Shown piece after piece: positions 51,383 through 60,572 of a DNA stretch of 64,000 nucleotides. Within the stretch, counting starts at the first letter, position 1; every line of letters starts with the position of its first letter. Under the pieces are notes generated by a model that saw nothing but the letters and a program-made list of their open reading frames with translations, was not told the DNA's origin and searched no databases. The stretch is from an uncultured Aquimarina sp. (GTDB lineage: Bacteria > Bacteroidota > Bacteroidia > Flavobacteriales > Flavobacteriaceae), in assembly GCF_947495315.1 (NCBI RefSeq), contig NZ_CANLYD010000013.1, positions 124,001 through 188,000 of the forward strand. The letters run 5' to 3'. The position numbers and the translations under genes were made by a program.

Positions 51383-53611
51383 TTACGCTGATAAAGGTTT
51401 AGAAATTGCCCCTTCTTCTTTTGTCAACGATATGGTTATGGGCATACCTAAGTCAAAACGCGTGCCAATTCTTTTTTCTGAAGAAACCTGGATAGTTCCT
51501 TTATGCATTTTTATGAATCGATATACGAGGTTAAGTCCCAGTCCTGTTCCTTTTTCACCTTGCGTACCAATGGTTGATTTTTTTTCTTCTAGAGTAAAAA
51601 GATTCTCAAGCAGATCCTGAGACATTCCGACTCCGGTATCTATTACTGAACATAAAAACATATCATTTTTACTTGTAAATTTTATCCTAATATTCCCTTC
51701 TTCTGTATATTTTAGAGCATTACCTATCAAGTTTCTAAAAATAACATGAAAAGCTCCTTTATCAAATTTAATATTAAAATCATTTTGGTATTCTAATTCT
51801 ATTTTTGTTTTCTTATGAGCAGCTTGCTGATTATACCCAGATATTATTTCGGTTAATTGTTCTTTTACTGATATATTCTGAAGATTCATTTTATATCCAT
51901 TCATTTGCTCTAAAGACCAATTTAATAAATTATCTAACATATTAGAAAGGCTTTCAGAATTTTGCTCTAATGCCAGAGAAAGTTCTATTGTTTTTTCATG
52001 ATTTCCTTTATCTATATGATGCTTTAAGATCTTACCAGATCGTTGAAATGGAATGATCATCCCTCTTAAATCGTGAGCAATAATAGAAAAAAGACGATTT
52101 TTAACCTGATTTGTGGAAGCTAGTTCCTTTTGTTGTTTCCTTAACTTCCTATAGGCCCAAACACCAATCCCTAATAAAACCAACAGAAAACCTGCAAGTA
52201 ACAAATATAATTTTTGACGAATTTTGGCTTGTTGCGCAATCTGTTCTTGCGTTTCTTTTTCTTGATTAATAGAAACAATTTCTAACTCTTTCTTTTTGGT
52301 ATCATACTTCTTTTCTAGATCAGCTACCTGAGTTTTTACTTTAGTATCAGATATCGAATCCTTGATTTTAAAATATTTTTTTAAGTATTTCATGGCAGAA
52401 TCCGGTTTTCCTGCTTTTTCATAATACTCGCTATACCTTTTAAAATACTCTTGTGTATACCTTAGACTTCCTATTCTTTCTGTTACTTCTTTGTATGGAA
52501 TAAAATATTTTTCCGCTTTTTTATATTCTCCTTGGTAGAGATAAGATTCTATGATTCCTCTTATTGAAGGATATAGGGTAAGATCATTATTTCCCAATTT
52601 TGCTTGGTCATAAGCTTTTAAAAAATAGTTTTCCGCTTGATCATACTCTTTATAACTTTTCAAATAAAGCCATCCTTTTTCTATATAAGCCTGTGCCAAT
52701 TGGGATTTATTATCAAGTTGTATGGCTAACACCTGAGCAGAATCTATAAACTTAAGAGAATTTTTAACATCCTTTAGTTTCCTTTGCGCACGTGCTATAT
52801 GAGAATAACTCAATAATCGTGTATAGTCGTTACTTTCTTTCCTAGCTCTTGCTACTGCCTTTTTCAAATATTTAATTCCTATTTGTGGTTGATCCCAACG
52901 AATATAGGCTACTCCCAATACAAAGTATGTCGCAGCTAATTGACTTGGATTTTTTTGTTTCTCTTTTAGTTCTAGAGCTAATAATAAATTTTCTGAAGAT
53001 TCTTTATGCCTAGAAAGCCTAAGTAAATAAACTCCTTTATTATGATAATTACTAGGAAGACCTACCGTGTCATTAATTCTTTTAGAAAATATTACGGTAG
53101 AATCGATATATTTTAGTGCTTTCTCATGTTCTGCTTTGTTACTTGCAATAGTAGCATAGGTATGATAATATGTGTTCCACCCACTATTGTCAGGGTAATT
53201 TGCAAATAATCTTCTTGCTTTTATAAGCAGGTTTTCGGCTTCATCATTTTTTTTTATTTCCGACAACCTCTTAGCTTTTTTTGAATACGCATTGGCCAAT
53301 AATTCTTCTGATTCTACTTTATCATTTTTTACACTTTTAGCTAGGTTAATAGCTTTATCATAATAATAAAGAGCAGAGTCCTTTTTTTGCTCAAGGCCAT
53401 ATATATAGCCAATTTCTATAAAAATATTTACCCTACAACCCCAATCAGCTTCATTAAATGCTTCTTTTAAGAATATAATTTTATGATCCCAATTTAGGAT
53501 AGTATTCAATTCCTTATCTATAGCCTCACAATATTCGCTATTATCTTGTGCTCGGCCATGCATAAGAACTAAAAAAATAGAAAGTAGCAATAATAGTTTT
53601 TGTAACCTCAT
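51383..53611 (-). CDS. Periplasmic-TPR sensor histidine kinase 1
   Basis: The 742-residue protein has a signal peptide (RAQ, about 22), TPR repeats to about residue 400, a coiled coil, one transmembrane helix (about 464-482), and a kinase core: H-box with His513 (FSIIAHDLRG), N-box FRNLIGNALKYTEEG, G1 DTGVGMSQ and G2 GEKGTGLGLNLV. The sensor is thus periplasmic and the kinase cytoplasmic. Its kinase core is almost identical in sequence to that of kinase 2, at protein and DNA level, while the TPR parts differ. It is 30 nt after kinase 2 and 16 nt before the response regulator. Confidence 0.9.
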   Translation of the reverse strand: MRLQKLLLLLSIFLVLMHGRAQDNSEYCEAIDKELNTILNWDHKIIFLKEAFNEADWGCRVNIFIEIGYIYGLEQKKDSALYYYDKAINLAKSVKNDKVESEELLANAYSKKAKRLSEIKKNDEAENLLIKARRLFANYPDNSGWNTYYHTYATIASNKAEHEKALKYIDSTVIFSKRINDTVGLPSNYHNKGVYLLRLSRHKESSENLLLALELKEKQKNPSQLAATYFVLGVAYIRWDQPQIGIKYLKKAVARARKESNDYTRLLSYSHIARAQRKLKDVKNSLKFIDSAQVLAIQLDNKSQLAQAYIEKGWLYLKSYKEYDQAENYFLKAYDQAKLGNNDLTLYPSIRGIIESYLYQGEYKKAEKYFIPYKEVTERIGSLRYTQEYFKRYSEYYEKAGKPDSAMKYLKKYFKIKDSISDTKVKTQVADLEKKYDTKKKELEIVSINQEKETQEQIAQQAKIRQKLYLLLAGFLLVLLGIGVWAYRKLRKQQKELASTNQVKNRLFSIIAHDLRGMIIPFQRSGKILKHHIDKGNHEKTIELSLALEQNSESLSNMLDNLLNWSLEQMNGYKMNLQNISVKEQLTEIISGYNQQAAHKKTKIELEYQNDFNIKFDKGAFHVIFRNLIGNALKYTEEGNIRIKFTSKNDMFLCSVIDTGVGMSQDLLENLFTLEEKKSTIGTQGEKGTGLGLNLVYRFIKMHKGTIQVSSEKRIGTRFDLGMPITISLTKEEGAISKPLSA

Positions 53612-53641
53612 AAATTGTCCTTTAATAATAAATCTTCTTTA

Positions 53642-55861
53642 TTACGCTGATAAAGGTTCAGCTGTTTTCTCTTCCTCTTTTGTCAATGATATTTTTACAG
53701 GAATGTTTAAATCAAAACGAGTTCCAATTCTCTTTTCTGAAGAAACCTGGATAGTTCCTTTATGCATTTTTATGAATCGATATACGAGGTTAAGTCCCAG
53801 TCCTGTTCCTTTTTCACCTTGCGTACCAATGGTTGATTTTTTTTCTTCCAGAGTAAAAAGATTCTCAAGTTGATCTTGAGACATTCCGACTCCGGTATCT
53901 ATTACTGAACATAAAAACATATCATTTTTACTTGTAAATTTTACCCTAATATTCCCTTCTTCTGTATATTTTAAAGCATTACCTATCAAGTTTCTAAAAA
54001 TAACATGAAAAGCTCCTTTATCAAATTTAATATTAAAATCATTTTGGTATTCTAATTCTATTTTTGTTTTCTTATGAGCAGCTTGCTGATTATACCCAGA
54101 TATTATTTCGGTTAATTGTTCTTTTACTGATATATTCTGAAGATTCATTTTATATCCATTCATTTGCTCTAAAGACCAATTTAATAAATTATCTAACATA
54201 TTAGAAAGGCTTTCAGAATTTTGCTCTAATGCCTTAGAAAGTTCTATTGTTTTTTCATGATTTCCTTTATCTATATGATGCTTTAAGATCTTACCAGATC
54301 GTTGAAATGGAATGATCATCCCTCTTAAATCGTGAGCAATAATAGAAAAAAGACGATTTTTAACCTGATTTGTAGAAGCTAGTTCCTTTTGTTGTTTCCT
54401 TAACTTTCTAAAAGCCCAAGCTCCAACTCCTAATAAAAATAATAAAAAACCCGCTACCAATAGATATAAATTCTGTTGAGCTTTAGCTTGTTTGGTTATC
54501 TGTTGTTGCTCCTGTTTTTCTCTGTTAAGACCTACTATAGCAAGTTCCTTCTTTTTAGTATCATATTTTTTTTCTAAATCTGCTACTTTGGTTTTTACTT
54601 CCTGACTAGATATCGAGTCTTTAATTTGGTGGTATTTTTTTAAGTGTTCCAGTGCTAAAGTGGGTTGCCCAATTTTCTCATAATATTCACTATAGTTTTC
54701 ATGAAAGGCTGCTGTATTTGTTAATACATTTACTTTTTTCATTAGTACTTCTTGAAGTTTTAAATATTTGGCAGCTTTGTTATACTCTTTATTATCAATA
54801 TACAATCCTATTAAACCACCTAAAATAGGATTCATATACACTTCTGTATTTGATGATTTAGCAATTTTATATGCTTCAAGATAATATTCCTCAGCCTTAT
54901 CGTATTGTTTAAGGTTTACATAATAAATCCCTGCTTTATCCGTCAATGCCTGTATGATCTGAGGATCATAGTTCAGTCTCTTTGCTAATACCAATGAAGA
55001 ATCTGTAGCTCTGAGCGCATTATCATTTTGATTTAATTTACGATAACTCTCTGATAACGTTGAGTAATTTAATGAAGCAATAAACTCACTTCCTGATTTT
55101 TCTGATGCTTCAATTCCTTTTTTGGCATATTTAATTGCTGTTTCATTTTGGTCTAAACTTCCGTAACAAACCGATAAAACATAATATGTCCCGGCTAATG
55201 AATTAATTTTATTCTGTTTTCTATTTAACTCGATAGAACGAAGTAAATCTTTTGTAGCTTCTTCGAAATTAGACAAGTTATAATTATAAAAGCCTCTATT
55301 GTGATAAGAAGTTCCAATCCCTAGTGTGTCTTTAATTCTTATTGAAAAATTTATTGTAGAATCAGTATATTTTATAGAGCTATTGTAATCCGATTTTTTC
55401 TCAGCTGCTACAGCATAATAATTATAATACATTATCCAAGCCTTATGATCAGGGTTTCTGTTTAATATAACTTTAGCTTTTTTTAAGAAAACCGAAGCTT
55501 CTTCTTCTTTATTATTATCGATTAAATTATAGGCTTTTTGCACGTAAGTATGACCAAGATATTCATCTGCTTCTTCCCCTTGTGCTTCTCCTAATACAAT
55601 TGCTTTATTATAGAAATAATCAGAAGAATCTATTTTTCGAAGATCGCTGAAAATTTGTCCTAAATGCATATAGATTTGTGTTCTACATAGATCGTCAACT
55701 TTAGATATCATTTGTTTACTGAGCTTAAGCCTAGAATCCAAATTTTTAATAGTATCCATTTGTCTATTCCACTTCTCACAATATTCTTCTTCAGTTTGAG
55801 AATGAATGGTCACTGTAACCAGAAAAACAAAAAGTAGTGATAATAATTTGCGTAGGGTCAT
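53642..55861 (-). CDS. Periplasmic-TPR sensor histidine kinase 2
   Basis: The 739-residue paralog has the same layout: signal peptide, periplasmic TPR repeats, transmembrane helix (about 462-480), phospho-acceptor His510 in FSIIAHDLRG and intact N, G1 and G2 boxes. Over about 225 residues from LASTNQVKNRLF to RIGTRFDL it differs from kinase 1 at only three residues that I can see. The tail ends EPLSA, like kinase 1 (KPLSA). The TPR part is diverged, so the input should differ. It follows kinase 3 by 33 nt. Confidence 0.9.
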   Translation of the reverse strand: MTLRKLLSLLFVFLVTVTIHSQTEEEYCEKWNRQMDTIKNLDSRLKLSKQMISKVDDLCRTQIYMHLGQIFSDLRKIDSSDYFYNKAIVLGEAQGEEADEYLGHTYVQKAYNLIDNNKEEEASVFLKKAKVILNRNPDHKAWIMYYNYYAVAAEKKSDYNSSIKYTDSTINFSIRIKDTLGIGTSYHNRGFYNYNLSNFEEATKDLLRSIELNRKQNKINSLAGTYYVLSVCYGSLDQNETAIKYAKKGIEASEKSGSEFIASLNYSTLSESYRKLNQNDNALRATDSSLVLAKRLNYDPQIIQALTDKAGIYYVNLKQYDKAEEYYLEAYKIAKSSNTEVYMNPILGGLIGLYIDNKEYNKAAKYLKLQEVLMKKVNVLTNTAAFHENYSEYYEKIGQPTLALEHLKKYHQIKDSISSQEVKTKVADLEKKYDTKKKELAIVGLNREKQEQQQITKQAKAQQNLYLLVAGFLLFLLGVGAWAFRKLRKQQKELASTNQVKNRLFSIIAHDLRGMIIPFQRSGKILKHHIDKGNHEKTIELSKALEQNSESLSNMLDNLLNWSLEQMNGYKMNLQNISVKEQLTEIISGYNQQAAHKKTKIELEYQNDFNIKFDKGAFHVIFRNLIGNALKYTEEGNIRVKFTSKNDMFLCSVIDTGVGMSQDQLENLFTLEEKKSTIGTQGEKGTGLGLNLVYRFIKMHKGTIQVSSEKRIGTRFDLNIPVKISLTKEEEKTAEPLSA

Positions 55862-55894
55862 AGTTGTTATTTTTACATTTGATTATCTCTTCTT

Positions 55895-58105
55895 TTATGC
55901 AGATAGAGATTTTCGTTCTGTTTTTTCATTAAATTGATACTTCATTATAGGAAAGTTCAGATCAAAGCGGGTACCTATTCTTTTTTCTGAAGAAACCTGA
56001 ATCGCTCCTTTATGCATTTTTATGAATCGATATACCAGATTCAATCCCAATCCTGTTCCTTTTTCGCCCTGTGTACCAATAGTTGATTCTTTTTCTTCCA
56101 GAGTAAAAAGATTCTCAAGTTGATCCTGAGACATTCCTACTCCAGTATCTGTTATTGAACATAAAAACATATCATCTTCACTTGTAAATTCTATTCGAAT
56201 ATTGCCTTCTTCTGTATATTTTAAAGCATTACCTATCAGATTTCTAAAAATAACATGAAAAGCTCCTTTATCGAGGTTAATCCATAAATCTTCTTCATAT
56301 TTTAAATCAATCTTAGTCTTTTTATAAGAAGCCAGCTGTTTATATCCTGAGATAATTTCACTTAGCTGTTCATTTATTGAGATTGTTTGCGGATTCATCT
56401 TATAACCATTCATTTGCTCTAATGACCAATTCAATAAATTATCCAACATATTAGAAAGGCTATCAGAGTTTTGTTCTAATGCTTTAGACAGTTCTATTGT
56501 TTTTTCATGATTACCTTTATCTATATGATACTTCAGTATTTTTCCTGATCGCTGGAACGGAATAATCATTCCTCTTAAATCATGAGCAATAATAGAAAAA
56601 AGACGATTTTTAACCTGGTTTATGGAAACTAATTCCTTTTGTTGTTTCCTTAGCTTTCTAAAAGCCCAGAAACCTACTCCTAATATCAATAATAAAAAAC
56701 CCGCAGCAGCTAAATATAAATTTTGTTGTGCTTTTGCCTTTTGTGCTATTTCTTTTTGTTCATCTCTTTGTTTGTTAAGAGTAACAATCTTCAATTCTTT
56801 CTTTTTAGTATCATATTTTTTTTCAAGATTTGCCACTTGGGTTTGTACTTGTTGATTCGATATTGAATCCTTAATAACATGATATTTTTTTAAATACTCC
56901 AGCGCCAGTTTTGACTTCCCTATTTTCTCATAATAATCACTATAATATTTATACAGTTTAAAACTATGATGCTTAGTATCTATTCTTTCATTTACATCTT
57001 TCAATTTTGAAAGAAATTTTTCAACATTTTTATAATCTTTATAATGAAAATGTATAGTTAACATATCTTCAATACAATCATATAATGTAAGATTATCATT
57101 AGATTCTTCAGCATACTTGTACGCTTTGAAAAAATAGGATTGCGCTGTCTCATATTCTTTTAGATTTTCGAAATATACTCTCCCTTTTTCAGAAAAACCT
57201 TCTGCTAACTGAATTTTAGAATTAAATTTACGGGCAATATCTAACCCTGAATCAATTATCTTAAGAGCTTCTTGAGTTTTGTCTAACTTTCGTTTTGACA
57301 TTCCTAATCTTAAATAGATTACCATCAATAAATCCTTATCATCATCTTTTTTTGCTTGTAAAATACCTTTTTGAAAGTATCTATTGGCAGTTTCATATTG
57401 TTCCCAACGTGTATAACACGCTCCTAAAACGTAATAGGAGGTTGAGATATAATCTAAATCATTCGTTTTTTCTTTTAACTCTATTGAATATAAAAGGTTT
57501 TTTGCGGCACTTTCATAATCCGATAATTTCAAATAATAATATCCTTTATTATGGTAAGAAATTGATAAATCAGAAGTATCATTTATGCGTCTTCCTAAGA
57601 CAATATTAGAATCCACATACTTTATTGCAAGATTATAATCAGATTTCTTTAAAGCAACATCTCTCTTTGCAGTATAATATGCCCCCCATACATCACTTTT
57701 GGGATATTTACTGAGTAATTGACGAGACTGTTTCAACAAAACATTGGCTTTATCAAACTTACCTTGCTTTAAATATACATATGCTTTTTTAGAGTAACCC
57801 CTAGAAAGTTGCTCCTCAGAATTAATTTTTTTAGCCAATAATATTGCTTTGTCATAATAATATAGTGAAGAATCTAATTCTCTTTTTCTTCTATAAACTG
57901 TTCCTTGAGCCATATAGTTTTTCATCCTACAATACAAACTTATTTTAGGAGCTGTTCTTTTGTATATTTTCAAAAGAGTATCAAGGTTAGTTATTGTATC
58001 TATTTGTTTGTTTAATTCAATACAAGTATTCTCTTGACTATTAGCTTTATTAATGAAACAAGTAAAAAGAGCAATCAATATAAAGGTGGTTTTATGAGTT
58101 TTCAT
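55895..58105 (-). CDS. Periplasmic-TPR sensor histidine kinase 3
   Basis: The 736-residue paralog has the same architecture, with His508 in FSIIAHDLRG and intact ATP-binding boxes. Its kinase core is more diverged from kinases 1 and 2 than they are from each other (for example EQLSEIISGYKQLASYKKTK and EEDLWINLDKGAFHVIFRN), and its TPR part differs too. The tail again ends SLSA. It is the first kinase of the array, 35 nt after the Rrf2 gene. Confidence 0.9.
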   Translation of the reverse strand: MKTHKTTFILIALFTCFINKANSQENTCIELNKQIDTITNLDTLLKIYKRTAPKISLYCRMKNYMAQGTVYRRKRELDSSLYYYDKAILLAKKINSEEQLSRGYSKKAYVYLKQGKFDKANVLLKQSRQLLSKYPKSDVWGAYYTAKRDVALKKSDYNLAIKYVDSNIVLGRRINDTSDLSISYHNKGYYYLKLSDYESAAKNLLYSIELKEKTNDLDYISTSYYVLGACYTRWEQYETANRYFQKGILQAKKDDDKDLLMVIYLRLGMSKRKLDKTQEALKIIDSGLDIARKFNSKIQLAEGFSEKGRVYFENLKEYETAQSYFFKAYKYAEESNDNLTLYDCIEDMLTIHFHYKDYKNVEKFLSKLKDVNERIDTKHHSFKLYKYYSDYYEKIGKSKLALEYLKKYHVIKDSISNQQVQTQVANLEKKYDTKKKELKIVTLNKQRDEQKEIAQKAKAQQNLYLAAAGFLLLILGVGFWAFRKLRKQQKELVSINQVKNRLFSIIAHDLRGMIIPFQRSGKILKYHIDKGNHEKTIELSKALEQNSDSLSNMLDNLLNWSLEQMNGYKMNPQTISINEQLSEIISGYKQLASYKKTKIDLKYEEDLWINLDKGAFHVIFRNLIGNALKYTEEGNIRIEFTSEDDMFLCSITDTGVGMSQDQLENLFTLEEKESTIGTQGEKGTGLGLNLVYRFIKMHKGAIQVSSEKRIGTRFDLNFPIMKYQFNEKTERKSLSA

Positions 58106-58140
58106 GAATATTGTTGGTTATTTAATTATTATACATGCTA

Positions 58141-58575
58141 TTATCGATTCAAATATGTTACTCCTATCTCTATACCATTAGCCAATTCATACAAACTTGT
58201 TTCTGTAAGCATCTTTTTCAATTCTTTCCTTACAAGTACTATTTTGTGGTGTACTGGACATGGTTTGCGTGCATCACATTCTTTTAACCCCAATCCACAA
58301 CCACTATAAATAGAATCACCATCAATTGCATATACAATTTCCTCAAGCATTATCTGATCTATTTTTGCCTCTTCAATCAGAAATCCTCCTTTAGCACCTT
58401 TTATAGAATCTAACACCTGATTTTTTACTAGTTTCTGAAGTATTTTAGCAGTAAAAGCTTCTGGAGAATTAATCTCATTAGCTATTGCCTTTAAATTAGT
58501 ACACTTATTTTGTAATGATTGTTGCGCTACATAAATAGAAGCCTTTATCCCGTATTCACAAGCTTTAGAAAACAT
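58141..58575 (-). CDS. Rrf2 family iron-sulfur-type regulator
   Basis: The 144-residue protein has the Rrf2 winged-helix (FSKACEYGIKASIYVAQQS, then PEAFTAKILQKLVKN) and three cysteines in the CX6CX5C arrangement (CGLGLKECDARKPC) that bind an iron-sulfur cluster in relatives such as NsrR and IscR. It should sense nitric oxide, oxygen or iron-sulfur status. Only 35 nt separate it from kinase 3 on the same strand, so it may head the kinase operon. Its own promoter region contains a GGATAAATTTGTCC near-palindrome, a possible autoregulatory site. Confidence 0.85.
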   Translation of the reverse strand: MFSKACEYGIKASIYVAQQSLQNKCTNLKAIANEINSPEAFTAKILQKLVKNQVLDSIKGAKGGFLIEEAKIDQIMLEEIVYAIDGDSIYSGCGLGLKECDARKPCPVHHKIVLVRKELKKMLTETSLYELANGIEIGVTYLNR

Positions 58576-58596
58576 ATCCTTCTAATTAAATATACT

Positions 58597-58635
58597 CAAA
58601 TATATACATTAAATTCAAATCGGATAAATTTGTCC
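58597..58635 (-). promoter_or_regulatory. Promoter and possible operator of the rrf2-kinase array
   Basis: On the minus strand TATATTTG (58597-58604) matches the -7 consensus, 22 bp before the Rrf2 ATG. Just upstream lies GGATAAATTTGTCC (58622-58635), a 14-bp palindrome with one mismatched pair, placed where an autorepressor would bind. Confidence 0.4.
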
Positions 58636-58792
58636 TAAATAGAAGATACATACTGCACATTAAGTTATATACAAGTAACAATATCCTATACAAAAAGCAG
58701 CGTTAACTGGATTACTATTCATAGTATGATAAATACTAGATCTAGGTAACCGCATTATTTATCAAAATAAATCAGATAGATGATGGTTTGTA

Positions 58793-59302
58793 CTAAATAC
58801 CTTCCCTTTTATTAACAGGAGTAGTAGGATTGTAACCAAATCCAGGGATTTTTAATTCAATCCCTAATTGATCAAGTACATATCCTATTGTTGCATAATG
58901 ATGTATGGCGTGGCTATTGGCATGTGCAAGGATACTTTCTAAAGTATAATTCACAGTGACTTTTCCTTGTCCCATATTATCTGTGACATGAATTAAATAA
59001 TCCGTATTTACGTCCACATAAGAAACTAAAGTTTCCTGAAGCATATAGATATGATCCTTTGCAGCTTTTATATTAGTAGATAAAATCTCATCTCTTTTAC
59101 GTGCAGTAAGATCGATATCATTAGTATCTAATCCACTAATAATACAATCAAAAAAATCTAAAGTATGTCTAATATGAGATCCGATACTAGAATAATATGG
59201 ACCAACAGAAGTATCACAGTAAGTTTCTGAATCTATTGCGTCTAATAAAGCAATAGCGTTATTAAGGTTGTGGTTAATTGAGGATATAATGAGTTCTTTC
59301 AT
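58793..59302 (-). CDS. DinB/YfiT-fold metal-binding protein
   Basis: I place the start at 59302 (MKELIISSINHNLNN); the longer ORF adds 54 residues unlike the family. The 169-residue protein is a four-helix DinB-type bundle with the histidines expected for the metal site (GSHIRHTLDFFD and HANSHAIHHYATIGY). Such proteins often bind zinc or nickel and act as thiol-dependent transferases; the substrate here is unknown. It lies upstream of and in the same direction as rrf2, separated by 217 bp. Confidence 0.75.
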   Translation of the reverse strand: MKELIISSINHNLNNAIALLDAIDSETYCDTSVGPYYSSIGSHIRHTLDFFDCIISGLDTNDIDLTARKRDEILSTNIKAAKDHIYMLQETLVSYVDVNTDYLIHVTDNMGQGKVTVNYTLESILAHANSHAIHHYATIGYVLDQLGIELKIPGFGYNPTTPVNKREGI

Positions 59303-59590
59303 AAATAATATGGACGTAATATACATAATAAACTTACATAACAACTTTGACAAAACGTTAAATTTATTCTTTACGTGTACAAGAATACAATACCATGTAT
59401 TAAACCTCGTTATCAAGAAATCATTATGATGAATGACCCTATGAGACAGTAGGATATCTATCACTTTATTTATGGGTTAGCCATAAAAATTAAGATAAAA
59501 TGCGTATTTCATCGATTAATGACGTTTATTTTTGGAGGTTACTCAGAAAATATTGTATACTTGTACTGTTCATTAAAAAGCCCCATAAAA

Positions 59591-60409
59591 ATGAAAAGAA
59601 TTTCACCAATCTTATTTTTACTTTGTCTTGTTTCTCAGGTTAATGCTCAGGATATTTATGAAGATGCTTTAACAGCTGCTAGCTATGCATATTCGCATTC
59701 TAAAAAAGCACACGGAGCAAACAATGTATTCCATACTCAGGAATATGCAGATAAAGCTATAGAAGCTTTTGAAAAAGTAGAAAACCTTTCAGACGATTGT
59801 GGTTGTGCAGAAGCCAACGAAACAGCATACGAAGCTAAAACAAATATGGTGAGCTCTTTAGAGCAAGATACTTATGAGCGTAGCAGATATTATGCTAAGC
59901 AAGCTAAAGATCTTGGACCTAAATTATTAGAACAATTAACAGACTGCCAAGCTAATAGTGGTAGTAATGATTCTTATATTGGAGATGTTGCAAGTGCAGA
60001 AGAAGAAGCAATAGCAATTGCATCAGAAGAAGTAGCACAAAAGCAGAGAGAATTAGAGGAGCAGAAACGTCAATTAGAAATAGAGCAGCAAAAATTACAA
60101 CAGCAAATTGCAGAACAGCAAAACGCTCAAGCAGAATTTGAAGCACAGCGTGCTGCTGAATTAAAGGAACAAACGGTAGTAAAAGTAAAAGCTGAGCAAG
60201 CCTTACAGAAATTAGAAAGTGCTCTTCAGGAATTAAGTATAGCTTTTGATGATGAATCAATATTTGAATCTCAAAAGGATTACTTAAGAAGTGAAAATGA
60301 TCTGAAAAATGAAACATTAAACGACACAAAAAGTTTCTATGTAGACAGAGCTAAAGAGCTTACTAAAAGTGCTATGAAGCAATTTGCAGGATATAATACA
60401 GAAAATTAA
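59591..60409 (+). CDS. Secreted coiled-coil protein
   Basis: The start at 59591 (MKRISPILFLL) gives a proper signal peptide cut after VNAQ (about 20); a longer ORF from 59519 has an unlikely N-terminus. The 272-residue protein has an Ala/Glu/Lys-rich helical N-part with a DDCGCAE segment, then a Gln/Glu coiled coil at about 150-200 (KQRELEEQKRQLEIEQQKLQ, in part) and a helical C-terminal part. A TTTG (59531-59534) and TATACTTG (59556-59563) 21 nt apart may be its promoter. The function is unknown. Confidence 0.65.
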   Translation: MKRISPILFLLCLVSQVNAQDIYEDALTAASYAYSHSKKAHGANNVFHTQEYADKAIEAFEKVENLSDDCGCAEANETAYEAKTNMVSSLEQDTYERSRYYAKQAKDLGPKLLEQLTDCQANSGSNDSYIGDVASAEEEAIAIASEEVAQKQRELEEQKRQLEIEQQKLQQQIAEQQNAQAEFEAQRAAELKEQTVVKVKAEQALQKLESALQELSIAFDDESIFESQKDYLRSENDLKNETLNDTKSFYVDRAKELTKSAMKQFAGYNTEN

Positions 60410-60453
60410 TACAATTGAATTTTATTTTGTAGCCCCAAAATAAAATTTTTCAG

Positions 60454-60487
60454 AAACGGTATCTTATCTAAGGTACCGTTTTTTTTT
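60454..60487 (+). terminator. Intrinsic terminator after the coiled-coil gene
   Basis: AAACGGTATCTTA (60454-60466) pairs with TAAGGTACCGTTT (60469-60481), one G-U pair, followed by T residues. Confidence 0.85.
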
Positions 60488-60528
60488 ATCCATTGTGAAT
60501 AAAATTTAAGGTTTTACAATTACTTGTG

Positions 60529-60563
60529 TGGAATTATTCCATAAATTTGGAATTATTCCAAAT
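60529..60563. promoter_or_regulatory. Tandem palindromic operators over the dinB promoter
   Basis: TGGAATTATTCCA (60529-60541) and the longer ATTTGGAATTATTCCAAAT (60545-60563) are two palindromes with the same core, centres 19 bp apart. A TAAATTTG promoter -7 element (60542-60549) overlaps the second, so a bound repressor would block transcription. The layout is that of an SOS-type operator, but the sequence is not the E. coli LexA box; the repressor is not in the window. Confidence 0.6.
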
Positions 60564-60572
60564 AAATAAAAA

